DNA of 64,000 bases from Caballeronia zhejiangensis (GTDB lineage Bacteria > Pseudomonadota > Gammaproteobacteria > Burkholderiales > Burkholderiaceae), in contig NZ_JFHD01000004.1 of assembly GCF_000698575.1 (NCBI RefSeq), positions 62,001-126,000 of the forward strand, read 5' to 3'. This document shows, piece after piece, positions 25,188 to 34,099 of this stretch (positions are counted from its first letter, which is position 1; each line of letters opens with the position of its first letter). The notes beneath the pieces were generated by a model. The model saw only the letters and a list, made by a program, of their open reading frames with translations, was not told the DNA's origin and ran no database searches. The position numbers and the translations under genes are program-made.

Positions 25188-26564
25188 ATGTCCTTCGCCT
25201 CGCTTGGCCTGATCGGTCCGTTATTACGTAATCTGCAGGACCTCGAATATCGGACACCTACGCCGGTGCAGGCGAAGGCGATTCCTGCCGTGCTCGGCGG
25301 CAAGGACGTCATGGCTGCGGCGCAGACCGGCACTGGCAAGACGGCGGGTTTTGCGCTGCCGCTGTTGCAACGGCTGGTGCAGCACGGTCCGCCGGTGTCC
25401 AGCAACCGGGCGCGCGTTCTGGTGCTGGTGCCTACGCGTGAGCTGGCAGAACAGGTGCTGCAGAGTTTCATCGAATACGGCAAAGGCCTCGACTTGCGAT
25501 ATCTGGCCGCCTACGGCGGTGTGAGCATCAATCCGCAGATGATGAAGTTGCGCAAGGGCGTCGATGTGCTCGTCGCCACGCCGGGCCGTTTGCTGGATCT
25601 CAATCGGCAGAACGCGGTGCAGTTCGATCAAGTGCAGACGCTCGTGCTGGACGAAGCCGACCGCATGCTCGATCTCGGCTTTGCGCGCGAACTCAACGCT
25701 GTCTTTGCGGCGTTGCCGACCGAGCGCCAGACGCTGCTGTTCTCCGCCACCTTCACCGACGATATCCGCGCGATGGCGGCGGGCATTCTGCGCGGGCCGG
25801 TCAATATCAGCGTCAGTCCGCCCAATGCGACGGCCAGCAAGATCAGGCAGTGGGTCGTGCCGGTGGACAAGAGAAACAAGCCTGATCTCTTCATGCATCT
25901 CGTGGCCGAGAACAACTGGGAACACGCGCTGGTGTTCGTCAAAACCCGCAATGGCGTGGATTATCTGGCGGCGATGCTGGATGAAGCGGGATACGCCGTC
26001 GACACCATTCACGGCGACAAGCCGCAGCCCGCGCGCTTGCGTGCGCTCGAGCGCTTCAAGACGGGCGAAGTGAGCATGCTGGTCGCCACCGACGTAGCCG
26101 CGCGCGGGCTGGATATCGATGACTTGCCGCTGGTGATCAACGTCGATCTGCCGATCGTCGCGCAGGACTATGTGCACCGTATTGGCCGTACCGGACGCGC
26201 GGGCGCCAGCGGTGTGGCGGTGTCCTTGGTGTGTGCCGATGAAGCGCCGCAACTGGCCGCGATCGAAGCGCTGATCCGGCAAACGCTGCCGCGTGAAGAA
26301 GAGCCGGGTTTCGAGGCCGAACACCGCGTGCCGCAAACCAGCGCGACGGGCCAGATCATCAAGAAACCCAAAAAGCCGAAGAAGCCCAAAGTCGCGCCGG
26401 CCTCGACGTCCCGCGTTGCGGACGCGGACAAAGGCATGATCTCGCCTGGCAGCAATCCTTTCGGCGTGCAGAAGCCACGCGGCAAATCCGCCGGCAAGCC
26501 AGCGGCGGGGTCGCGCAAGCCCGCTGGTAAATCCGCTGATGGGCGAAGCAAACGGCGACCCTGA
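25188..26564 (+). CDS. rhlE: DEAD-box RNA helicase, RhlE type
   Basis: 458-residue ATP-dependent RNA helicase. Motifs in order: Q motif (LEYRTPTPVQAKAIP), Walker A AQTGTGKT, PTRELAEQ, TPGRL, DEAD in VLDEADRM, SAT, then TDVAARGLDID and HRIGRTGRAG. The last 90 residues are basic and repetitive (KKPKKPKKPK; GKSAGKPAAGSRKPAGKSA), typical of RhlE tails that bind RNA. I chose ATG 25188 (MSFASLGL), where the family N-terminus starts, over the longer open frame to 25086. It is a house-keeping ribosome/RNA-decay factor. Confidence 0.93.
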   Translation: MSFASLGLIGPLLRNLQDLEYRTPTPVQAKAIPAVLGGKDVMAAAQTGTGKTAGFALPLLQRLVQHGPPVSSNRARVLVLVPTRELAEQVLQSFIEYGKGLDLRYLAAYGGVSINPQMMKLRKGVDVLVATPGRLLDLNRQNAVQFDQVQTLVLDEADRMLDLGFARELNAVFAALPTERQTLLFSATFTDDIRAMAAGILRGPVNISVSPPNATASKIRQWVVPVDKRNKPDLFMHLVAENNWEHALVFVKTRNGVDYLAAMLDEAGYAVDTIHGDKPQPARLRALERFKTGEVSMLVATDVAARGLDIDDLPLVINVDLPIVAQDYVHRIGRTGRAGASGVAVSLVCADEAPQLAAIEALIRQTLPREEEPGFEAEHRVPQTSATGQIIKKPKKPKKPKVAPASTSRVADADKGMISPGSNPFGVQKPRGKSAGKPAAGSRKPAGKSADGRSKRRP

Positions 26565-26863
26565 TCCGGTCTGAACCTCAGCGTGGCGATAAACAACCGC
26601 TAGTGGCCGAGAGCAATCAGCGAGACCCTGTCATGGCACGGCGGTCGAGCGTGACGTCACGGATGCGCCGCGCGGCCACGATCCGCTCTTCTTTAGCCTT
26701 TCGAATCCGCTGAACAACCGGCCGTTTTCGAGTCTGATCGCCGGATCGCGGTGCTGACGCTTGCCTTACGCTGATGACGTCGATGGTCGGCTTTCCGAAA
26801 GCCGCATCGGACACATCAAGCGCGGTTCATCGCCGCGCCCGCATCCTTATCGGTAAGGTCATC

Positions 26864-28939
26864 GTGAAGCCCATTCTTTTCACCGCCGCGGCGAGCGCGG
26901 CGTTTTCCCTGTGTCTGTCCGCGTGCGGCGGATCGACTCCGTCGACGTCGGGCGGCGTATACATGGGCCCGGTCGCGAACGCATCGGTGACCGTGCATGA
27001 GATCGCGGCCGACGGCACCGTCGCCGACAAGGCTTCCGCCATCGCCACGACCGGCAGCGACGGCACGTTCAAGCTGACGGGCACGCTGCGCTATCCGCTG
27101 CTCGTGCGCGTGACGGGCGGCAGCTTCGAGGAAGAAGCGAACGGCACGGCGACGACGCTCACCGGCGAACTCGACGCGGTCTATCTGAGCGCGCCTTCGC
27201 AGATGGTCGTCTCCGCGTATTCGAATGCGATCGTCGCCGATGCGCGCGCCGCGGGCGGTCTTATCGCGGGCAATATCGCGGCGGCTATGGCGCGCGTGAA
27301 CGCGTTCGCCGGCGATATCGACGTGCAGCAAACCATGCCGGCACTCGTCGCGGCCGGCACGGCGTCGACGGTCACGGACGGCGCGAAGATGGCGCTCGCC
27401 CTCGGCGCGGAGTCCGAAAGCCGCACGGCCGACGGCAGCAGCATCGAGGCGAGCACGCAGGACATCGTCGCGCAGGCGGCCAACGGCGACACGCTGACGT
27501 CGTGTCACGCGGGCGCGGGCAACATCGCGGAAGACGGCACGGTGAGCGCGCCGGGCGGCGGCAACTGCTCGATCACGACGGGCGCGGCGACGTACATGTC
27601 GAATCCGCGCAACCGCTCGGGCATCAGGTCGGTCGCACAGATCGAGCCGGTGATGCCAGGCGCGGTGCAGACCGCGAAGGGCAGCGCGAGCACGTGCGGC
27701 GACCGCGTCGCGCTTCTGACCGATAACCTCGCGCTCTTCGATGGCCGCCGAAACGACGTGCAGGCGAAGCTCACCGGCAAGCTGACGAAGACCAACTGGT
27801 CGACGCTCAAGACGCCGAGCAGCTGGGGGCCGCTCGCCGGCCAGTACGGCGCGATCCAGGCGCCCGCCGGGTGCGCGGATATCGGCACGTTCCAGCGTGA
27901 ACTGGTGATCGCGGTCGAGAATTACTGGGTCGATCAGAACATCAACTATTGCCACCACCATATTCCGGGCTGGCTGCCGTTCGACGATTCGTCGGATGCC
28001 GATCCGAAATATCGCAACTCGTCCAAGGGCAGCACGTCGGGCGGAAAGACCGATCCGGCGCAGAAGTACGGCATGACGTGCACGGCGCAGCGCAGCGGCG
28101 TCGACGGCTCGCAGGTCGTGCAGCGCAAGGGCGAAACGAACGCGGCCGCGCTCGAGCCGGCGCAGATTCAGTGGCACGGCGTCGACTGCTCCGACTTCAC
28201 CGCGTGGGTCTACAACTTCGCGGGCTTGACCACGGACAATCGCGAAGTCGAAACCGGCATCACGACGCAGGCGTGCATGACGCCCGCGGGCGCCACGACG
28301 ACGCCGAAATGGGCGGGCGTCAAGCAAATGGGCGTGTTGCTCGACATCAACCACGGCAATTTCGATGCGACGTCGAAGCTGCTGTTGCCGGGCGATCTGC
28401 TCTATATCACGCAGGCGCCGAAGAAGGTCAACGGCGTGACGGCGCCCGAAACGGCGACGTCGACGATCGCGTTGTCGCACGTCGTCACGTGGACGGGCAA
28501 GACGTGGTCGCAGTTGCGCAACGGGCCGGACGGCTGGCGCTACGATCCGGCGCACATCGGCGAGCCGGGTTCGCGTCTGGGCGGCGATCTCGCGTACATC
28601 CTCAACGACGACGACGTCGAGGCCGCGCTGAAGCGTCTCGATCCGTACATGATCATCGACAGCCATTACGCGGGTCCGGCGTATCGCCCGTTCTACGGCT
28701 GGTATCGCGGCAGCGTGTCGAACGCGCGACGCATCATCGATGCGGACGCGGCGCGCGCGAACCCCGAACTCGCCGATCTGATCATCGAGCAACGTTCGAC
28801 GCGCGCGGCCACGACGACCACGCTCGGCCAGATCGTGCTGGCGTCCAATCGCGGTCTCAAGAACGGCTACACGCTGCAGTACACGCAAGGCAGCAACGGC
28901 GCGATCGCGGACTGCGAACGCGTGGGCATCGCTAAATAG
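26864..28939 (+). CDS. lipoprotein with carboxypeptidase-like and NlpC/P60-like domains
   Basis: About 691-residue lipoprotein. From GTG 26864 the N-terminus is a lipoprotein signal (lipobox LSAC, then GGSTPSTSGG). Residues about 25-110 look like a carboxypeptidase-regulatory beta domain (VANASVTVHEI, TTGSDGTFKLTG). Residues about 430-620 carry an NlpC/P60-like Cys-His pair: WHGVDCSDFTAWVYNFAGL and IALSHVVTWTG. I infer a cell-wall or peptide hydrolase on the outer membrane. ATG 26774 would add 30 poorly conserved residues and spoil the signal. Assignment of the second domain is by motif only. Confidence 0.72.
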   Translation: MKPILFTAAASAAFSLCLSACGGSTPSTSGGVYMGPVANASVTVHEIAADGTVADKASAIATTGSDGTFKLTGTLRYPLLVRVTGGSFEEEANGTATTLTGELDAVYLSAPSQMVVSAYSNAIVADARAAGGLIAGNIAAAMARVNAFAGDIDVQQTMPALVAAGTASTVTDGAKMALALGAESESRTADGSSIEASTQDIVAQAANGDTLTSCHAGAGNIAEDGTVSAPGGGNCSITTGAATYMSNPRNRSGIRSVAQIEPVMPGAVQTAKGSASTCGDRVALLTDNLALFDGRRNDVQAKLTGKLTKTNWSTLKTPSSWGPLAGQYGAIQAPAGCADIGTFQRELVIAVENYWVDQNINYCHHHIPGWLPFDDSSDADPKYRNSSKGSTSGGKTDPAQKYGMTCTAQRSGVDGSQVVQRKGETNAAALEPAQIQWHGVDCSDFTAWVYNFAGLTTDNREVETGITTQACMTPAGATTTPKWAGVKQMGVLLDINHGNFDATSKLLLPGDLLYITQAPKKVNGVTAPETATSTIALSHVVTWTGKTWSQLRNGPDGWRYDPAHIGEPGSRLGGDLAYILNDDDVEAALKRLDPYMIIDSHYAGPAYRPFYGWYRGSVSNARRIIDADAARANPELADLIIEQRSTRAATTTTLGQIVLASNRGLKNGYTLQYTQGSNGAIADCERVGIAK

Positions 28940-29119
28940 AGCGGCGTAAAAGCCGTCAAGCAACGGCGCGGCAAGACCACGGACAGTCGCCTCTTCGGCG
29001 CACTGCTGGACGTTTTTGGCCGCGCCGCTTCGACTAGGCGAGGACGCCGCCGCGGCCGGGTAGCGTGTGTTCGAGGCCGCCCTCACGAGCGACCCTGTGT
29101 ACGCGCCAAGCTACGGACA

Positions 29120-29914
29120 TTACTTCCCGTACATGTCGAAATCGAAATACCGTGCTTCGATCTTGCGATAGGTTCCGTCGCGCAGCATTTCGGCGAGGGC
29201 GCCATTCAACGCCTCACGCAGTTCCGGATCCGATTTGCGCACGCCGGCGGCGTCGCCGTCGCCCATGATCTTCGCGTCATAGACCACATCGCCCGCGAAT
29301 GCGAAACCCTTGCCCGCGGGCGTCGCCAGAAAACCCAGCTTGCCCTGCACGGCATCCATCAGCACCGCATCGACGCGGCCCGCCGTCAGATCGGCATACG
29401 CCTGGTCGTAGCTCGGATACGCGACCACTTCGACGCCGGACGATGCCCACTTTTCCCGCGCATAGGTTTCCTGCACCGTGCCTTGTTCGACGGCCACCCG
29501 CTTGCCCGCGAGCTTCGACGCGTCGGGCAGCAGATGCGCGCTCTCCTTGGCGATGAGGCGCGTCTGGTTGCGGTACAGCCGGTCCGTGAAATCGATCTGC
29601 TCGCGGCGCTTCGCGTTCGCTGCCATCGATGACAGGATCACGTCGAACTTGCGCGCCTGCAGGCCGGGGATCAGGCCGTCGAAGCTGCTTTGCACCCAGA
29701 CGCACTTCGCCTTGAGTTTCGCGCACAGTGCATTGCCGAGGTCGACGTCGAAGCCCACGACCTGACCGTCCTTCGCGACCGATTCGAACGGCGGATAGGT
29801 CGGGTCGACGCCGACGCGGATCGTGCTCCATTCCTTGGCCGATGCCATCGTGCTGACGGCCATCAGGGCGAGCGCGGCGGCGGTCGACATCGTCTTTGCG
29901 CGGGTGGTCTTCAT
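29120..29914 (-). CDS. polar amino acid/opine ABC transporter substrate-binding protein
   Basis: 264-residue periplasmic binding protein of the Lys/Arg/Orn (ArtJ/HisJ/OccT) family. Signal peptide at about residues 1-27 (ending STMASAKE). The mature part begins IRVGVDPTYPPFESV, then GFDVDLGNALCAK, LIPGLQARKFDVILSSM and RTVAVEQGT-like (KRVAVEQGTVQETYA). ATG 29914 follows GGAG. It lies 46 bases after the dehydrogenase genes on the same strand, so it probably delivers their substrate; no permease or ATPase gene is present here. Confidence 0.88.
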   Translation of the reverse strand: MKTTRAKTMSTAAALALMAVSTMASAKEWSTIRVGVDPTYPPFESVAKDGQVVGFDVDLGNALCAKLKAKCVWVQSSFDGLIPGLQARKFDVILSSMAANAKRREQIDFTDRLYRNQTRLIAKESAHLLPDASKLAGKRVAVEQGTVQETYAREKWASSGVEVVAYPSYDQAYADLTAGRVDAVLMDAVQGKLGFLATPAGKGFAFAGDVVYDAKIMGDGDAAGVRKSDPELREALNGALAEMLRDGTYRKIEARYFDFDMYGK

Positions 29915-29960
29915 TGGGGGCTCCGTGTGTGGGGTGTCGTTTCGTCTGTCGTGGATGGAT

Positions 29961-31421
29961 TCAACTGGGAAATTCGCCGCGTGCGAAGTCGTCGTCGAGC
30001 GCGATGGACTCGGCGATTTCATCGACCGTGACCGGCTTGATCGGCGCGCGGATGCGGTAGTAACCGACATCGCCGACCGCGCGCTCCTGCACCTGCGCGA
30101 TCAGTTCGCCGACCGTCGTGCCGCACCATCGGCCCTGACACGGGCCCATGCCGCAGCGTGAGAATGCCTTCATCTGATTGGGTCCCTGGCAGCCCAACGC
30201 CGCGATCGCGCGAATCTCGCCCGCGGTGACTTCCTCGCACCGGCACACGATTACGTCGTCGGCGGGACGGCGCAGCGCGGCGGGCGGCGCGTAGAGCGCA
30301 TCGAGCAGCGGACGCACGGCGAGATGGCGTTTCATCGCAAGCCGCGCAGGACGGCTGCGTGCATCGCGGGCTGGCGCATCGAGCGCGCCGAGTTCGCGCG
30401 CGATATCGAGCGCCGCAAGCGTGCCCGCGTGCGCGGCGGCCTTCGCCCCGCCGATGCCCGCGCCATCGCCCGCGATCCACACGTTCTTCACGCTGCTGCG
30501 CCCGCGCGCATCGGTGCGAGGCCGCCAGCAGGCCGACGACGCATCCCATTCGTGCTCGCAAGCGAGCGCGCGCGACAGTTGCGTCGACGGAATCACGCCC
30601 TGATGCAGCAGCACGAGCGACGTGCCGATCGATCGGGACGCGCCTTGTTCATCGACGAAACGCACGCGTTCGACCCGTCCTTCGCCTTCGATCGAAAAAG
30701 CGCCAGCACGGCGATGCACCGGGATGCCCGCGCGCTTGACCGCGCGCATCATGCGCAGACCCTTGAGCAGATAGTCGGCGCCGGCGAGTGCGGGGAGCGC
30801 ATGAGGCAGCGCGGCGCGCCAGGCATCGCGCGGTGTCGTGTCGATGATGGCCCGCACACGGCGTCCCGCATTCAGCAATTGCGATGCGAACAGCCACAAG
30901 AGCGGTCCGCAGCCGGCGAGCACGGCGTCTTGCGAGGGCGCCAATCCGGACGACTTCAGCAGCGTCTGCGCCGCGCCGACGCCCATCACGCCCGGCAAGG
31001 TCCAGCCGCGCACGGGCCACGGACGCTCCTGCGCGCCGGTCGCGACGAGCACCGCGCGCGCCGAAACGTCGAGCGTGCCGCCGGGCTCGCCGTCGTGCGC
31101 GCGGCGCGTGAGCATGGCGACGGCGCGGCCGTTTCCGGACTCGATCTGCCATACGACGCAGCGCGCGAGATGGGTCGCGCCGCTGGCCTCGAAAGCGTCG
31201 ATCAGCGCGCGTCCCGCGAGATAGTCGTCGCCGAGCACGGATGCATCCGCGAGCGGAGACCGCGACGCGTTGCGATAGATCTGTCCGCCGGGCGCTTCGC
31301 CTTCGTCCGCGACTAACACCTCGAGGCCCGCGCGGCGCGCGACGATCGCCGCCGACATGCCCGCAGGCCCGGCGCCGATGATCAGCAGATCGCACTTCGA
31401 CTGTGCCGGATGCCGTGTCAT
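29961..31421 (-). CDS. FAD/[2Fe-2S] dehydrogenase large subunit (OoxA/HcnB-like)
   Basis: 486-residue flavoprotein. Dinucleotide-binding GAGPAGMSAAIVARRAG is at about 16-32, a second Rossmann site around AVLAGCGPLLWLFASQLL, and a C-terminal FAD motif VWIAGDGAGIGGAKAA. It ends with a BFD-like [2Fe-2S] domain (VIVCRCEEVTAGEIRA ... CGMGPCQGRWC). This matches the A/B subunit of octopine/nopaline oxidase, HcnB and D-hydroxyproline dehydrogenase. The ferredoxin-like subunit gene overlaps its start by four bases and the FAD oxidase subunit lies upstream. Substrate is inferred as an opine or amino acid derivative. Confidence 0.85.
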   Translation of the reverse strand: MTRHPAQSKCDLLIIGAGPAGMSAAIVARRAGLEVLVADEGEAPGGQIYRNASRSPLADASVLGDDYLAGRALIDAFEASGATHLARCVVWQIESGNGRAVAMLTRRAHDGEPGGTLDVSARAVLVATGAQERPWPVRGWTLPGVMGVGAAQTLLKSSGLAPSQDAVLAGCGPLLWLFASQLLNAGRRVRAIIDTTPRDAWRAALPHALPALAGADYLLKGLRMMRAVKRAGIPVHRRAGAFSIEGEGRVERVRFVDEQGASRSIGTSLVLLHQGVIPSTQLSRALACEHEWDASSACWRPRTDARGRSSVKNVWIAGDGAGIGGAKAAAHAGTLAALDIARELGALDAPARDARSRPARLAMKRHLAVRPLLDALYAPPAALRRPADDVIVCRCEEVTAGEIRAIAALGCQGPNQMKAFSRCGMGPCQGRWCGTTVGELIAQVQERAVGDVGYYRIRAPIKPVTVDEIAESIALDDDFARGEFPS

Positions 31422-31720
31422 GCGAGTCTCGCCTTGCCGGACATCGGACGCACACGCATGCCTTCGCGCACGCGCGTCATGCACGCCTGCACGTTCGGCA
31501 CGCCGTCGATTTCGACCAGACAGTCGAAGCACACGCCCATCATGCAGAACGGTCCGCGCGGTGCGCCGCTGACCGGCGTGTTCCGGCACGCCAGCGTGCC
31601 GCTTTCCAGCAGCGCCGCCGCGACCGTGTAATGCGTCGGCACCTGCCGATGCGCGCCGTCGATGTCGATGCACACCAGCGGCGTCGACAGCGTGGCGAGG
31701 GATTCGAAGTGCGTGGGCAT
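31418..31720 (-). CDS. [2Fe-2S] ferredoxin-like small subunit (HcnA-like)
   Basis: 100-residue subunit with a ferredoxin-type [2Fe-2S] motif: GTLACRNTPVSG, then FCMMGVCFDCLVEID and VQACMTRV, giving C-x-C/C spacing typical of the small subunits of opine oxidases, HcnA and D-hydroxyproline dehydrogenase. It transfers electrons between the two flavoprotein subunits. It overlaps the stop of neither gene upstream but begins two bases after it, and its end overlaps the large subunit start, so the three are one coupled operon. Confidence 0.85.
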   Translation of the reverse strand: MPTHFESLATLSTPLVCIDIDGAHRQVPTHYTVAAALLESGTLACRNTPVSGAPRGPFCMMGVCFDCLVEIDGVPNVQACMTRVREGMRVRPMSGKARLA

Positions 31721-31722
31721 GT

Positions 31723-32847
31723 CTAATTCGAAAAGCGCGTGGCGACGAAAGGATGAAGAATCGCGGGACGTGCGCCGCCCGCGATCCACGGTGCGATGAC
31801 GTCCGCGTGCGCGGCGGCGAGCGTCACGCCGCTATGACAAATGGCGAGGAACGCGCCGGGATGCGCCGCCGATTCCTCGTAGACCGGCAGTCCGTCCGGC
31901 GTCATGATGCGCAACGCGCCCCATGCCCGCACGATGCGCGCATGCGCGAGTGCCGGAAACGCGGTGCGTGCGCGCCGGGCAATATCGGCCATGACGGCGC
32001 GTGTCTGGCCGTCGTCGAAGCCGACCTGCTCGGCGGAGTCGCCGAGGAGCACGGAGCCTTCGCGCGTCTGCCGCACGACCAGCGTCGGATAGTCGAGAAA
32101 CGGCGCGAGCCGCTCGGTCACCATGATCTGACCGCGCAGAGGCGTGATCGGCGCGTTCATGCCGACCATCGGCGCGAGGCGCTTGTTGTCGAGACCCGCG
32201 GCGAGCACGACGCGTCCGGCTTGCAGCATGCCGTGCGTCGTGTCGATCTCGAAGCGGCCCGCGCGAGGGCGAATCTCGCGCACCTCGCTATGCGGAAGAT
32301 ACGTGCCGCCGTGCGACGCAAAGGCCTGCTGCATGGCGCGCAGCGTGTAGAGCGGGCTCGCGTGGCCATCGTGCGGCGAATAGAGCGCGCCCGCAAGTTC
32401 GTCCGATGCCGAAGGCACACGCGCCTTGAGCGCGTCGATGTCGAGCACTTCGTAGTCGAGCGATGCGTCCTGCGCATGAATCGATTGGAGCAGCTGCCGG
32501 CCGGCTTCGAGCTGCTCGGCCGTCTCGCACAACTCGATGCCGCCGGGCCGTTCGAATCCGGCGTCGATGCCCGTTTCGCGCTTCAATTGCGCGGCGAAAG
32601 CGCTCCAGCGCTCCGACGACTCGCGCGACCATTGCGCATACGGCAGGCATCGTCCGCCTTTGCCCTGCACCCAGACAAGGCCGAAATTGCCGCGCGCCGC
32701 GCGATGCGCGGAGTCGGCTCCGTCGCACACGGCAACGCGCTGGCCCGCACGCGCGAGCCCGTAGGCGATGGCCATGCCGACGAGTCCGCCGCCCGCGACC
32801 ACGATATCGAACCGGCAGCATGTGTTATGGGCGAGATCAACGTGCAT
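31723..32847 (-). CDS. FAD-dependent oxidase subunit (OoxB/HcnC/DadA-like)
   Basis: 374-residue D-amino-acid-oxidase-type flavoprotein. The N-terminal DIVVAGGGLVGMAIAYGLARAG binds FAD, NFGLVWVQGKGGR and GHASPLYTLRAMQQAF follow, and AWGALRIMTPDGLPVYEES is near the C-terminus. It corresponds to the HcnC/OoxB beta subunit that oxidises the C-N bond of the substrate. ATG 32847 was chosen; an upward extension to 32934 is open but atypical and would overlap the divergent promoter. First gene of the three-subunit operon. Confidence 0.85.
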   Translation of the reverse strand: MHVDLAHNTCCRFDIVVAGGGLVGMAIAYGLARAGQRVAVCDGADSAHRAARGNFGLVWVQGKGGRCLPYAQWSRESSERWSAFAAQLKRETGIDAGFERPGGIELCETAEQLEAGRQLLQSIHAQDASLDYEVLDIDALKARVPSASDELAGALYSPHDGHASPLYTLRAMQQAFASHGGTYLPHSEVREIRPRAGRFEIDTTHGMLQAGRVVLAAGLDNKRLAPMVGMNAPITPLRGQIMVTERLAPFLDYPTLVVRQTREGSVLLGDSAEQVGFDDGQTRAVMADIARRARTAFPALAHARIVRAWGALRIMTPDGLPVYEESAAHPGAFLAICHSGVTLAAAHADVIAPWIAGGARPAILHPFVATRFSN

Positions 32848-32935
32848 GAATTGCGCTTTGTGCCTGCATTGATGTATCGAGACGCAACTTTCGGCGGATA
32901 AAAAACGCCCGTCAAATGCCGAATGATCGGTCATC

Positions 32936-32941
32936 TATAAT
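32936..32941 (+). promoter_or_regulatory. -10 box TATAAT of the OccR-like regulator gene
   Basis: Perfect TATAAT at 32936-32941, nine bases before ATG 32950; the -35 region is weak (CAAATG at 32913-32918, 17-base spacer). With such a short leader a slightly internal start (ATG 32956) is also possible. Confidence 0.4.
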
Positions 32942-32949
32942 TCAATGTT

Positions 32950-33858
32950 ATGGAAATGTCCGAGCTCAAAATCCGGCAGATCGAAGCGTTTCGCGCGGTC
33001 ATGCTTCGACACACCGTCACGCGCGCCGCCGAGTCGCTGCATATCTCGCAGCCCGCGGTGAGCCGTCTTATCGCCGATCTCGAAAGCCGCGTCGGCTTCG
33101 TGCTGTTCGAACGGCAGCAGGGGAGGCTTGCGCCCACGGCCGAAGCGCGCGTGCTGTTCGAGGAAGTGGAGCGCGCGTTCGTCGGACTGGACCGGATCAC
33201 GCAGGCGGCCCACCAGATTCGCGCGATGCGACGCGGTTCGCTGCGCGTGGCAGGGTCGCCCGCCGTCGCGCTCGATCTGCTGCCGGCGGTGATCGCGCGT
33301 TTCGTCGAGCAGCATCCGGGCATCGACGTGAGTCTGCTCGCGCACAGTGCGACGACGGTGGTCGACAAGGTTGCGTCCGGCCAGTGCGACGTGGGCCTGA
33401 CCGCCGAGGCTATCCCGCATCCGGCCGTGAAGAGCGAGCGGCTTCCGAACGCGGTGATGCGATGTATCGTGCCGCGCGGGCATCGCCTGGCGCGCCGTGC
33501 ATCGTTGAGTCCCTACGACCTGCGCGGCGAGCCCTTCGTTTCGTTTCCGCACAGCTTCGACGCCCGCGCCGCGATCGACCGCGTCTTCGTGGAAGCGGGC
33601 GTGACCCGCAATCTCGTGATCGAGGCGCAGTTATCGCAAGCGATCGTGGCGCTGGTCGCCAATCGAGCGGGAGTCGCGCTCATCGACCCGGTGACGGCGG
33701 CCTACGCACGGCAACGTGTGGCGGTGAAGCGTTTCGCGCCTGCCGTGCACGATCATTTTTATATCGTGACGAATGCCTCCCGGCCCGTTCCCGTTGTGGC
33801 CGACGCGTTTTGCGACGCCGTGCGGGAGGCCTTCGGACGGGTTGTCGCTGAGGTCTGA
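32950..33858 (+). CDS. LysR-type regulator, OccR/NocR-like
   Basis: 302-residue LysR regulator. The N-terminus (LKIRQIEAFRAVMLRHTVTRAAESLHISQPAVSRLIADLE, key QIEAFRAVM and QPAVSRLI) resembles OccR and NocR, the opine-responsive activators of Agrobacterium. The effector domain begins about residue 93 (GSLRVAGSPAVAL). It is divergent, 102 bases apart, from the three-subunit dehydrogenase operon, and likely activates it. Family likeness, operon content and the binding protein all point to opine or amino-acid-derivative use; this is inference. Confidence 0.87.
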   Translation: MEMSELKIRQIEAFRAVMLRHTVTRAAESLHISQPAVSRLIADLESRVGFVLFERQQGRLAPTAEARVLFEEVERAFVGLDRITQAAHQIRAMRRGSLRVAGSPAVALDLLPAVIARFVEQHPGIDVSLLAHSATTVVDKVASGQCDVGLTAEAIPHPAVKSERLPNAVMRCIVPRGHRLARRASLSPYDLRGEPFVSFPHSFDARAAIDRVFVEAGVTRNLVIEAQLSQAIVALVANRAGVALIDPVTAAYARQRVAVKRFAPAVHDHFYIVTNASRPVPVVADAFCDAVREAFGRVVAEV

Positions 33859-33985
33859 CTTCATGCGGAACTCGCCCCGGTTTCATCCGTGATGGATGTC
33901 GAGACCCGCGCACGCTCGTCACCGTGCAGCGACTGCCGCATCAGCCGCCAAGACGTCCGTAGCGAATCGAAACGTCAAGAATCTT

Positions 33986-33999
33986 AACGGTCCGCCGTT
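33986..33999. promoter_or_regulatory. palindrome AACGG-N4-CCGTT, candidate activator site
   Basis: A five-base dyad with four-base spacer lies about 55 bases upstream of the sigma-54-type -24 box. It may bind the sigma-54 activator encoded at 38575, by position only. Confidence 0.3.
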
Positions 34000-34020
34000 C
34001 CAACGTCTTGCAAAATCGCC

Positions 34021-34045
34021 CGAAGCCCCGCCCGACGGGGCTTCG
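34021..34045. repeat. perfect hairpin upstream of sigma-54 promoter
   Basis: CGAAGCCCCG/CGGGGCTTCG with a five-base loop (34021-34030 with 34036-34045), no U-run. It could be a terminator for readthrough from 33858 or a binding site; undecided. Confidence 0.45.
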
Positions 34046-34052
34046 GCCCATA

Positions 34053-34069
34053 TGGCCCGGACCTTGCCT
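34053..34069 (+). promoter_or_regulatory. sigma-54 promoter of the CoA-ligase operon
   Basis: TGGCCC-N5-TTGC with the -24 GG at 34054-34055 and -12 GC at 34066-34067, ten bases between, which is exact sigma-54 spacing. It is 32 bases before the thioesterase start; a sigma-54 activator gene closes the same gene block. Confidence 0.6.
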
Positions 34070-34099
34070 TATTGGCGGCTACACAACCCGGAGCCGCAC

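Noticed and set aside
26816-29086. 756-codon open frame on the minus strand over the NlpC/P60-like lipoprotein gene
   Set aside because: Composition is Arg/Ala/Asp-rich without family motifs, and the plus-strand frame has a lipoprotein signal and recognisable motifs.
29961-32847. HcnABC hydrogen cyanide synthase
   Set aside because: Subunit types match, but so do opine oxidase and D-hydroxyproline dehydrogenase. The gene order is not hcnABC, and a Lys/Arg/Orn-type binding protein and OccR-like regulator accompany it, so cyanide synthesis is not called.
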